Assembly: GCA_003161255.1 (NCBI GenBank)
Contig: PMOQ01000011.1
Location: forward strand, 1-38,469
Reading direction: 5' to 3'
DNA from: Acidimicrobiaceae bacterium
Lineage (GTDB): Bacteria; Actinomycetota; Acidimicrobiia; Acidimicrobiales; RAAP-2
Length of the DNA stretch: 38,469 nucleotides
Shown here: one piece after another, positions 22,928-29,838 of the stretch
How positions within the stretch are numbered: position 1 is the stretch's first letter
Layout of the letters: every line of letters starts with the position of its first letter
Translations under genes and position numbers: made by a program
The notes under the pieces: model-generated
The model's database searches: none
The model's input: the letters and a program-made list of their open reading frames with translations, nothing else
Told to the model about the DNA's origin: nothing

Positions 22928-23931
22928 CCGACCGGGTTCGGTCAGACGACAACGTCACCTTCGGCGTCGACATCGGCGGCACCAAGGTGTTCGGCGTCGC
23001 GTTGGATGCCGTCGGCACAGTGGTGGCCGAGTCCCGGGTGGCGACGCCCCATGCCGAGGACCGGCGCGGCGTGGAGCCGGGGGCCGAGGTGGCAGATGCG
23101 GTGGCCGAGGTGGTGGTGGCGCTTCGTTCCCGAGTTTCTTCTCCGCCCTCGCCCGTTGCCGTCGGGGTGGGGGCGCCCGGCATGGTCGATCGCGCCGGGA
23201 CGCTGCGGTTCGCCCCGAATCTCCCGGGAGCCGCCGGCTCCGATCTCCAAGCCCTGGTCACGAAGCGGGTCCCGGACGCGACGGTCGTCTTGGAGAACGA
23301 CGCGAACTGCGCGACCTTGGCCGAGCAGACCTACGGCGCCCTGCGCGGCGTGCGGCAAGCGCTGATGGTCACCCTCGGCACCGGAATCGGGGGAGGACTG
23401 GTGATCGGGGGCGAGGTGCAGCTCGGCGCGTCGGGTTTCGCCGGCGAGATCGGGCACATGATCGTGGACCCGGCCGGCCCGCCGTGCCCGTGCGGGCGCC
23501 GCGGCTGCTGGGAGCGCTACGCGTCGGGCGGGGGCCTGGGTCGCCTGGCTCGCGAGGCCGCCTACGCGGGGCGCCTTCCGCATGTGGTCGCACAGGTCGG
23601 CGGTGACCCGGAGAACGTGCACGGCGAGAACATCACACGGGCGGCGGTCTCCGGCGACGAGGGTGCGCTGGGCGTCCTCGAGGAGCTCGGCTGGTGGGTG
23701 GCCCTCGGCCTGGCCAACCTCGTCACGATGGTCGACCCGGAGCGCTGCGTCCTCGGCGGGGGGCTGGCCGAGGCCGGCGAGCTGTTGCTCGAGCCGACCC
23801 GCAGGGCCTTCGAGGCGCTCGTCGAGGGGGGCTCGGTGCGGCCCCGGATCGACATCGCGGGCGCGGCGCTCGGCGAACGGGCCGGCGCAGTCGGGGCGGC
23901 ACTGGCCGCCCGGGCGATCGGACGCGCATGA
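22924..23931 (+). CDS. glk: ROK family glucokinase
   Basis: A 335-residue ROK kinase. The phosphate loop is DIGGTK at 16-21, 'ENDANC' at 124-129 holds the catalytic Asp126, Glu175 and His178 bind sugar (EIGH), and the ROK zinc motif is C-P-C-G-R-R-G-C (188-195). These fit glucokinase (ATP or polyphosphate) as made by many actinobacteria. The length is slightly above the usual 310-320. The GTG start overlaps the SRPBCC stop and its own stop overlaps the LLM start, so it lies in a tight operon. Glucose 6-phosphate would feed mannose and inositol pathways used by PimB'. Confidence 0.93.
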   Translation: MTDRVRSDDNVTFGVDIGGTKVFGVALDAVGTVVAESRVATPHAEDRRGVEPGAEVADAVAEVVVALRSRVSSPPSPVAVGVGAPGMVDRAGTLRFAPNLPGAAGSDLQALVTKRVPDATVVLENDANCATLAEQTYGALRGVRQALMVTLGTGIGGGLVIGGEVQLGASGFAGEIGHMIVDPAGPPCPCGRRGCWERYASGGGLGRLAREAAYAGRLPHVVAQVGGDPENVHGENITRAAVSGDEGALGVLEELGWWVALGLANLVTMVDPERCVLGGGLAEAGELLLEPTRRAFEALVEGGSVRPRIDIAGAALGERAGAVGAALAARAIGRA

Positions 23932-24659
23932 GCGGCTCGCCGGTCAAGGTCGGGGTCCTGCTGCCGACGTTCCGGGCCAACCCGGCCGACGCCATCGGGA
24001 TCGCGGTCGAGGCCGAGCAGCTCGGGATCGACGGTGTCTTCGTCTACGACCATCTGTGGCCGATGGGGCGACCGGACCGTCCCGCGCTCGCCCCGTTCCC
24101 GATGCTCGGCGCGATCGTCGCGGCCACCTCGAGCCTGTCCGTCGGCACGCTCGTCGCCCGGGTCGGCGTCGTGCCTGACGAGACCCTGGTGGCCGAGTTC
24201 GCGGCGTTGGGACACCTCGCGCCCGGCCGGGTCATCGCAGGGATCGGGACCGGTGACCGCCTGAGCGCCAACGAGAACCGCGCCTACGGCCTGGCGTTCC
24301 CCCCGTCCGACGAACGCCGCCAGGCCGTCGGTCGATGCGCCGAAGCGCTGCTCGGACTGGGCGTCACCGTCTGGATCGGCGGGCTTGCCCGATCGACCGT
24401 CGATGTGGCCGAGGAGGTCGGGGCCGCCGTGAACTTCTGGCAGGCCCCACCCGAGCGGGTGGTCGAGCAGGCGACGCGTTCGGAGGTGACCTGGGGCGGG
24501 ATGGCCCGGCCCGAGGGCGGGAACGAGGAGCTCGATGCGGTCGGGCTCCGCGACGCCGTCCGCCCGCTCGTCGTTGCGGGAGCGTCGTGGGTGGTGCTCG
24601 GCTGGCCCCTCCGACTCCACGAGCTCGCCGTTGCCGCAGAGGAGCTGCGCGCTCTGTGA
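23928..24659 (+). CDS. LLM-class oxidoreductase
   Basis: A 243-residue luciferase-like protein, shorter than most (280-340). 'VGVLLPTFRANPADAIGIAVEAEQLGIDGVFVYDHLWP' opens the barrel, 'LGHLAPGRVIAGIGTGD' is the F420-type substrate loop and 'VTVWIGG' the seventh strand. It lacks much of the usual C-terminal insertion. A redox role with F420 or FMN is inferred; the substrate is unknown. The ATG start overlaps the glucokinase stop (ATGA), and 59 bases separate it from alaC. Confidence 0.83.
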   Translation: MSGSPVKVGVLLPTFRANPADAIGIAVEAEQLGIDGVFVYDHLWPMGRPDRPALAPFPMLGAIVAATSSLSVGTLVARVGVVPDETLVAEFAALGHLAPGRVIAGIGTGDRLSANENRAYGLAFPPSDERRQAVGRCAEALLGLGVTVWIGGLARSTVDVAEEVGAAVNFWQAPPERVVEQATRSEVTWGGMARPEGGNEELDAVGLRDAVRPLVVAGASWVVLGWPLRLHELAVAAEELRAL

Positions 24660-24718
24660 GCACGGTGTCGGCAGCCACCCTTCCCGGAGGGCGTGGGGGC
24701 GCCGGGTAACCTTGGAAC

Positions 24719-25936
24719 ATGGAGTTCCGCCGAATCAATGGGCTTCCGCCCTACGTCTTCGCCACGATCAACGATCTCAAGCTCGAGACTCGTCGGGCCG
24801 GGCGCGACGTCGTGGACCTCGGCTTCGGGAATCCCGACCTGCCGTCGCCAGACGTCGCAGTGGAGAAGCTCGCCGAGGCGGCACGCAACCCGAAGAACCA
24901 CCGCTACTCCGCGTCGCGGGGCATCCCGAAGTTGCGCCAAGCCATCTCCAACCGGTACCTGCAGAAGTTCGGCGTGGAGGTCGACCCCGACACCGAGGTC
25001 GTCACGACGATCGGGGCGAAGGAGGGGCTCTCGCACGTGATGTGGGTGCTGGTCGCGCCCGGCGACACCGCGCTGGTGCCCTCGCCGTCGTACCCGATCC
25101 ACATCTACGCGCCGCTCTTCGCCGGGGCCGACGTGCGCCAGGTCCGCCTCGACGGCCCGACCGGCGGCGAATCGAGCGGGCTCGGAGCGCCGAACCCCGG
25201 CACCGCCTTCTTCGACTCGCTCGTGGAGACGTGGGAGTCGGCATGGCCGAAGCCAAGGGTCATTGTCTTGTCGTTCCCGCACAACCCGACGACCGCGTGC
25301 GTCGACTTCGAGTTCATGGAACGTCTGGTGCGGTTCGCCCAGGAGCACGACGTGGTGTTGGTGCACGATTTCGCGTACGCGGACATCGCGTTCGATGGAT
25401 ATGTACCGCCCTCGATCCTCCAGGTGCCGGGCGCGAAGGAGGTGGCCGTCGAGCTGTACACGATGACCAAGTCGTTCTCGATGGCCGGGTGGCGGCTCGG
25501 GTTCATGCTCGGGAATTCGGCGATCATTCAGGCGCTGACGAAACTCAAGAGCTATCTCGACTACGGGACGTTCCAACCGATCCAGATCGCCGCGATCGTG
25601 GCGCTGAACGAGGCACCCGACTACCCGAAGGAGATCAACGAGACTTACCAGGCCCGGCGCAACGCGCTGTGCGACGGTCTCAACAAGATCGGATGGCAGG
25701 TCGAGCCGCCCAAGGGGACCATGTTCGTCTGGGCCCCGATCCCCGAGCCCTATCGGGAGATGGGCTCGCTCGAGTTCTCGAAGTATCTCGTCCGTGAGGC
25801 CGACGTGGCGGTGTCCCCGGGTGTCGGGTTTGGGCCCGGCGGCGACGGCCACGTGCGGTTCGCCCTCATCGAGAACGAGAAGCGGATCGGCCAGGCCGTC
25901 CGGAACCTGCGGAAGGGCCTGACCAAGCTCGGCTGA
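24719..25936 (+). CDS. alaC: glutamate-pyruvate aminotransferase AlaC-like
   Basis: A 405-residue class I/II aminotransferase closely following E. coli AlaC along its whole length: '[10 protein letters not shown]', '[14 protein letters not shown]', '[13 protein letters not shown]', '[14 protein letters not shown]', '[13 protein letters not shown]' and '[16 protein letters not shown]'. Lys251 in 'TMTKSFS' should bind pyridoxal phosphate, with Asp in 'VHDFAY' and Tyr beside it. It interconverts alanine and 2-oxoglutarate with pyruvate and glutamate, a role in alanine synthesis. The start is the ATG at 24719. It stands between the LLM and acyltransferase genes and is probably cotranscribed. Confidence 0.92.
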   Translation: MEFRRINGLPPYVFATINDLKLETRRAGRDVVDLGFGNPDLPSPDVAVEKLAEAARNPKNHRYSASRGIPKLRQAISNRYLQKFGVEVDPDTEVVTTIGAKEGLSHVMWVLVAPGDTALVPSPSYPIHIYAPLFAGADVRQVRLDGPTGGESSGLGAPNPGTAFFDSLVETWESAWPKPRVIVLSFPHNPTTACVDFEFMERLVRFAQEHDVVLVHDFAYADIAFDGYVPPSILQVPGAKEVAVELYTMTKSFSMAGWRLGFMLGNSAIIQALTKLKSYLDYGTFQPIQIAAIVALNEAPDYPKEINETYQARRNALCDGLNKIGWQVEPPKGTMFVWAPIPEPYREMGSLEFSKYLVREADVAVSPGVGFGPGGDGHVRFALIENEKRIGQAVRNLRKGLTKLG

Positions 25937-25955
25937 GGGGCACGGCAGCACCCCG

Positions 25956-26693
25956 GTGCGTCCAGCCCCCCGGCACTACGGTTTGGTCGTGGCTTACTGG
26001 GGGCTAAAGGCCATCGTGTGGCCCATCTTCCGCCTGCTCTTCCACGTGCGGATCGAGGGTCGCCAGAATGTGCCGTCCTCGGGCCCGGCGGTGGTCGCGG
26101 CCAATCATCAGTCTTTCTGTGACTCGCTCGTCATACCGCTCGTCGTCCGCCGCCGGGTCACCTTCCTGGCCAAGGCGGAGTACTTCGACGCGAAGCGGAC
26201 CGCGTGGCTCTTCCGAGCCCTGGGGCAGATCCCGATCCACCGCCAGGGTGGCGACGCGTCGGCGCGGGCGCTCGCCACCGCCCGGGAGGTGCTCGGCGAG
26301 GGGAAAATGATCTCGCTCTACCCGGAGGGGACCCGGTCGATCGACGGCAACGTCCACCGGGGCCGGACCGGCGTGGCCCGCCTGGCCCTCGAGTGCGGCG
26401 TGCCGGTCGTCCCGGTCGGCATATCGGGTACCGACCGAATCCAACCGGTCGGATCGCGATGGTTCCGCCCGTTCAAGTCGGTGCGGGTGAGCTTCGGTCC
26501 CCCGATGACCTTTGATTCGGCGGCGCTCGTCGATGCCGAGACCGGCCGCACCTCCAACGAGCGGCTCCGCAGCTTCACCGACGAGTTGATGGCCGAGATC
26601 GCGCGCCTCGCCGATCGCCCGTACGTCGACGAACTGGCCGGCCGCGCCACGTCGGTGATCGACGAGGGTCCGGCGGCCGCTTCGGCGTCCTGA
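25956..26693 (+). CDS. plsC: lysophospholipid (1-acylglycerol-3-phosphate) acyltransferase
   Basis: A 245-residue PlsC-type acyltransferase. The catalytic HX4D is His51 to Asp56 (NHQSFCD), and the substrate block is 'YPEGTRS' (122-128). A short hydrophobic N-terminal segment (about 9-30) anchors it to the membrane. It should acylate a lysophosphatidic acid or a related acceptor in phospholipid synthesis; in mycobacteria the gene beside pimB' (Rv2182c) is of this type. The GTG start at 25956 has a weak ribosome site, and GTG at 25989 is a shorter alternative. Its stop lies 1 base from that of the convergent glpK. Confidence 0.9.
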   Translation: MRPAPRHYGLVVAYWGLKAIVWPIFRLLFHVRIEGRQNVPSSGPAVVAANHQSFCDSLVIPLVVRRRVTFLAKAEYFDAKRTAWLFRALGQIPIHRQGGDASARALATAREVLGEGKMISLYPEGTRSIDGNVHRGRTGVARLALECGVPVVPVGISGTDRIQPVGSRWFRPFKSVRVSFGPPMTFDSAALVDAETGRTSNERLRSFTDELMAEIARLADRPYVDELAGRATSVIDEGPAAASAS

Positions 26694-26694
26694 C

Positions 26695-28188
26695 TCAGAC
26701 CCACCCTCGGGACCGCTCGACGGTCCGGAGCCAGGTCTCGTAGGCGGCGTCGGCCAGCGCCCGGTCGGCCTCGGGGGCGAACTCCGCGTCCAGCCGCCAC
26801 AGCGCGGCCAGTTCATCGGTCGATCCCCACACCCCCTCGGCCAGGCCGGCCAGCAACGCCGCCCCAAGCGCCGTGGACTCGATCGACCTCGGCCGGGCGA
26901 CCGGGATCCCGAGCTGGTCGGACTGGAGTTGGAGCAGGACGTCCATGGCCGCGGCCCCGCCGTCGACGCGCAGCACCGACGGCGCCGAGGCGGCATCGCT
27001 CATCGCGTCGAGCATGGCCCGCGTCGAGAACGCGATGGACTCGACGACGGCCCGGGCGAACTGGGCCCGTCCCGCCCCCCGGGTGAGCCCGAGGACGGTG
27101 CCCCGGGCTCCGGGGTCCCACCAGGGGCTGCCGAGCCCGGTGAACGCGGGCACCACCGACACCCCGCCACTGTCGGGCACCGACTCGGCCAGGGGCCCGA
27201 GCTCGTCCGATCTCGCGATCACACCCAGGTTGTCGCGTAGCCATTGGATCGCCGCGCCCGAGACGAAGGTCGAACCCTCGAGCGCGTAGACCGGGCCCGA
27301 GCCGTGTGCCCCCAAGTCCCACGCGATCGTCGTGACGAGTCCCTCACTCGGTTCCGGGCAGGTCGGCCCGACGTTTGAGAGCACGAAGGTGCCGGTGCCG
27401 TAGGTGGCCTTGGCCATTCGGGTCGCGAAGCAGGCCTGGCCGAACAACGCCGACTGTTGGTCACCGGCGATCCCTGCTATCGGGGTGCCCGCCAACGCGC
27501 CCAGATCGCCACGGCCCCTCACCTCGCCAAAGCGACCACAGGTCGGGCGAACCTCGGGGAGCGCGGCGATCGGGATCCCGAAGAGCTCCAGCAGCTCGCC
27601 CGACCACTGGCCGTCGCGGATGTCGTAGAGCAGGGTGCGGCTGGCATTCGACACGTCGGTCGCGAACTCCCCCCCGGGCCCCCCGGTCAGGTTCCACAAC
27701 ACCCAGGCGTCGACTGTGCCCATGGCCAAGCGTCGGGGTGCAACGGTCGACAGCCCACCCTCCTGCAGGAGCCATTCCATCTTGGTGGCCGAGAAATAGG
27801 GGTCGAGGACGAGTCCCGTCTTCTCCCGGACGACGGGAAGGTGACCGGCGGCCCGCAACTCGTCGCACCGCCCCGCCGTCCGCCGGTCCTGCCACACGAT
27901 GGCCCGGTGCCGCGGAGCACCGGTGGACCGGTCCCACGCCACCACCGTCTCGCGCTGGTTGGTGATCCCGATTGCGGCGGGTCGAGGGCCATGGTGTCGT
28001 GCGAGGACCTCGGCCAACGTCGCCCGCACGTGGTGCCAGATCTCGATGGCGTCATGCTCCACCCACCCGGGACGGGGGAAGTGCTGGGTGAGCTCCCGAT
28101 AGGCGATGTCGGTGATCGTGCCGGTCCCGTCCACGGCCAGGGTCCGCACGCCGGTCGTGCCGGCATCGATGGCGAGGACCGTCGTCAC
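26695..28188 (-). CDS. glpK: glycerol kinase
   Basis: A 497-residue FGGY kinase. 'AIDAGTTGVRT' (7-17) is the phosphate-binding loop, 'ITNQRET' the glycerol-binding Arg-Glu pair, 'YSATKMEWLL' fits the family's 'F.GTK..W' region, and 'FTGLGSPWWDPGARG' is the GlpK C-terminal signature. It phosphorylates glycerol with ATP to glycerol 3-phosphate, the precursor used by PlsC. The length is typical. The GTG at 28188 is chosen since the frame upstream to 28233 is Pro-rich and not homologous; no strong ribosome site is seen. It is transcribed alone, convergent with plsC. Confidence 0.93.
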   Translation of the reverse strand: MTTVLAIDAGTTGVRTLAVDGTGTITDIAYRELTQHFPRPGWVEHDAIEIWHHVRATLAEVLARHHGPRPAAIGITNQRETVVAWDRSTGAPRHRAIVWQDRRTAGRCDELRAAGHLPVVREKTGLVLDPYFSATKMEWLLQEGGLSTVAPRRLAMGTVDAWVLWNLTGGPGGEFATDVSNASRTLLYDIRDGQWSGELLELFGIPIAALPEVRPTCGRFGEVRGRGDLGALAGTPIAGIAGDQQSALFGQACFATRMAKATYGTGTFVLSNVGPTCPEPSEGLVTTIAWDLGAHGSGPVYALEGSTFVSGAAIQWLRDNLGVIARSDELGPLAESVPDSGGVSVVPAFTGLGSPWWDPGARGTVLGLTRGAGRAQFARAVVESIAFSTRAMLDAMSDAASAPSVLRVDGGAAAMDVLLQLQSDQLGIPVARPRSIESTALGAALLAGLAEGVWGSTDELAALWRLDAEFAPEADRALADAAYETWLRTVERSRGWV

Positions 28189-28280
28189 GCGGGCCGACGT
28201 TAGGGGAGGGGGGAGGCCGGGCGCGCGGGGCAAGCCTTCGACGGCAGAATGCTGGGAGCCGACAACCGATCGGGAAGCCG

Positions 28281-28835
28281 ATGCGTCCTTGGTGTGTGAC
28301 GAGCGGGTGGATTCGAGGAGCGGCGTGGCGCCGGCTCGCCGGCTCGCTCGGCTTGGCGGGCGTGCTGGTGCTGGTGGGCATGCCCGCGAGTGCGGGGGGG
28401 TCGGCGGCGCATGGGCGCACCGGACTGGTCCAAGAAGGCCCGGTCACAGTCCTCGGCGACTGTGCACCCGGGAGCGTGTATGCCCGAGCAACGATCCCGA
28501 GGCGGACGTTCACCGCGTCCCAACCGGTGACGGTTCGTGCCGTCTTGCACCAGGTGCGGGGCGGCACGTGTGATGTGGCCATGTCCGGGGGTCCGGCGAC
28601 CATCGGTCCGTGCGGCGTCATGGGGATGAAGATCCTGAACAGTGCCGGGGTGGACGTGTGGCCGGGGTTGGCCGCGTTCAACTGTCCGATGCTCCAGGCC
28701 AAACTCCTGGTCGGGGTGCTAAAGGCGACCGGGACCTGGAACCAGTTCCCGGTCGATTCCGCCTCCGCGGCGCCCCGCGGCGACTACCGGCTGATCGTGG
28801 GCGGCCGGCTGGCCTTTCGCATCACCCTCCGATGA
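28281..28835 (+). CDS. secreted Cys-containing protein of unknown function
   Basis: A 184-residue protein with a signal peptide. The positive N-terminus with several Arg is followed by a hydrophobic core 'LAGSLGLAGVLVLVGM' and a likely signal peptidase I site 'ASA' near residue 38. The mature domain has four Cys (CAPG, GTCDV, GPCGV, NCPM), likely two disulfides, and beta-rich repeats. I do not recognise the family. It is divergent from glpK with 92 bases between, which should hold both promoters. GGGAAG lies before the ATG at 28281. Confidence 0.7.
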   Translation: MRPWCVTSGWIRGAAWRRLAGSLGLAGVLVLVGMPASAGGSAAHGRTGLVQEGPVTVLGDCAPGSVYARATIPRRTFTASQPVTVRAVLHQVRGGTCDVAMSGGPATIGPCGVMGMKILNSAGVDVWPGLAAFNCPMLQAKLLVGVLKATGTWNQFPVDSASAAPRGDYRLIVGGRLAFRITLR

Positions 28836-28891
28836 CGATCACCTGACCCGGGTCGTCGGTCGGAACCCGCACGGTCGGCAAGGATCTTCGT

Positions 28892-29545
28892 GTGGATCGT
28901 CTGGTGCAAGCGATCGTGCTGGTCGCCAACCTCGGTGCCGCCCGAGCGCAGATGGAATCCCTCGGATTCACGGTGCTCGACGGCGGTCGACACCCCGGGC
29001 GGGGAACGGCGAACCTGATCGTGCCGTTCGGGCAGCAGTACCTGGAGCTCCTCGCGGTGGTCGATGAGGCCCAGGCGCTCGAGTCCGCCCAAGGACGGCC
29101 GGTGCTGGCGGCGCTGTCCGGGCGCGGCCCGGGCTTGGCCCGCTGGTCGGTCGAGCCGGGTGACATCGAGGCCGCGTCGGCGCGGGTTGGTCATCCGATC
29201 GAACGACGCCAGCGGGTCCGGCCCGACGGCACGGCGGTTCGGTGGCGGTCGGTCGGCGTCGACGAGGCGTGGGCGGAGCCGTGGCGGTGCGCGTTCATGG
29301 CGTGGGACGACCCCGACCTGCACCCGGCCCGCTCGGTGGTCGCGCACCAAAATGGTGCCTCCGGCTTTTCCCGGATCGATGTCGAGGTGCCCGACGAGCG
29401 GGCACTCCTCGATTGGCTCGGAGGCGCGCTGCCGGAGGGATTGCACCTTTCTGTCGGTCCCCGATCCGGCCCCCGAGCGATTTGCCTGGCCTGCCCGGCC
29501 GGGGAGATTCCGCTGACAGACATCGCCCCGTTCGGCCGTGCCTGA
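28892..29545 (+). CDS. VOC (glyoxalase-like) family protein
   Basis: A 217-residue protein with a glyoxalase-like VOC fold. 'LVQAIVLVANLGAARAQMESLGFTVLDGGRHPGRGTANLIVPFGQQYLELLAVVD' is a typical first module with the metal ligand Glu in 'YLELL'. The second half is a degenerate second module ('SGFSRIDVEVPDERALLDWL'). It resembles the Glyoxalase_3 group, function unknown. The GTG start at 28892 follows no strong ribosome site. A hairpin just after the stop may terminate it. Confidence 0.83.
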   Translation: MDRLVQAIVLVANLGAARAQMESLGFTVLDGGRHPGRGTANLIVPFGQQYLELLAVVDEAQALESAQGRPVLAALSGRGPGLARWSVEPGDIEAASARVGHPIERRQRVRPDGTAVRWRSVGVDEAWAEPWRCAFMAWDDPDLHPARSVVAHQNGASGFSRIDVEVPDERALLDWLGGALPEGLHLSVGPRSGPRAICLACPAGEIPLTDIAPFGRA

Positions 29546-29558
29546 CCATCGAACCGGG

Positions 29559-29593
29559 GACCCGGACACCGGCCGTGCCTACCGGACCGGGTC
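29559..29593 (+). terminator. hairpin after the VOC gene, probable terminator
   Basis: GACCCGG (29559-29565) pairs with CCGGGTC (29587-29593), and an inner CCGG pair (29569-29572 and 29582-29585) extends the stem. It begins 14 bases after the stop codon and has no clear T-run. Confidence 0.5.
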
Positions 29594-29648
29594 GGCCAAA
29601 CAATCCGCGCAGAACCGTCTCACCTGGGCGAACGCGACCCCTGAAACG

Positions 29649-29678
29649 TTGACACTGGTGTAACTACAGTGCTGTAAT
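29649..29678 (+). promoter_or_regulatory. SigA-type promoter of nrdJ
   Basis: TTGACA at 29649-29654 matches the -35 consensus, and TGTAAT at 29673-29678 differs from TATAAT in one position, with 18 bases between. It is 160 bases upstream of the nrdJ start and has no competing gene. A small palindrome, TACAGTGCTGTA (29665-29676), overlaps the -10 and could be an operator. Confidence 0.65.
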
Positions 29679-29711
29679 GACCCCAGTATCTCGTGCCTCA
29701 TGGGGGACGTC

Positions 29712-29729
29712 ACCACAATATGTTGTGGT
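29712..29729 (+). promoter_or_regulatory. NrdR-box-like palindrome
   Basis: ACCACAA (29712-29718) and TTGTGGT (29723-29729) form an 18-base palindrome, ACCACAATATGTTGTGGT. It resembles the NrdR box (ACACxATATATxGTGT type) known to repress ribonucleotide reductase genes. NrdR normally binds two boxes a few helical turns apart. The only other palindrome (29665-29676) is centred 50 bases away, a non-standard distance, so the site is plausible but not proven. nrdR itself is not in the window. Confidence 0.55.
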
Positions 29730-29744
29730 TAGGGGTGTACCCAT

Positions 29745-29809
29745 GGTCCCTGGGGGCGCTCGGAAACGGTAGGTCGGTCGGTCGACCCGCCGCACAAAGC
29801 CAGGGACTA
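29745..29809 (+). other. structured 5' leader of nrdJ
   Basis: GTCCCTGG (29746-29753) pairs with CCAGGGAC (29800-29807), extendable by two pairs outward. Inside its loop GGTCG (29772-29776) pairs with CGACC (29783-29787). The structure ends about 30 bases before the nrdJ start. It does not carry the B12 box or other landmarks of a cobalamin riboswitch, so it may be a different regulatory element or a chance fold. Confidence 0.4.
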
Positions 29810-29838
29810 GAGAGCCCGGATCAGAGGAGAGCGAACAG

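Noticed and set aside
24284-25951. A 555-residue frame antisense to alaC
   Set aside because: Composition is that of an antisense shadow, rich in Arg, Val, His and Asp; AlaC on the plus strand is certain.
29679-29838. Cobalamin riboswitch before the B12-dependent reductase
   Set aside because: The leader has no B12 box or other conserved landmarks, and it is too short for the usual AdoCbl aptamer fold.
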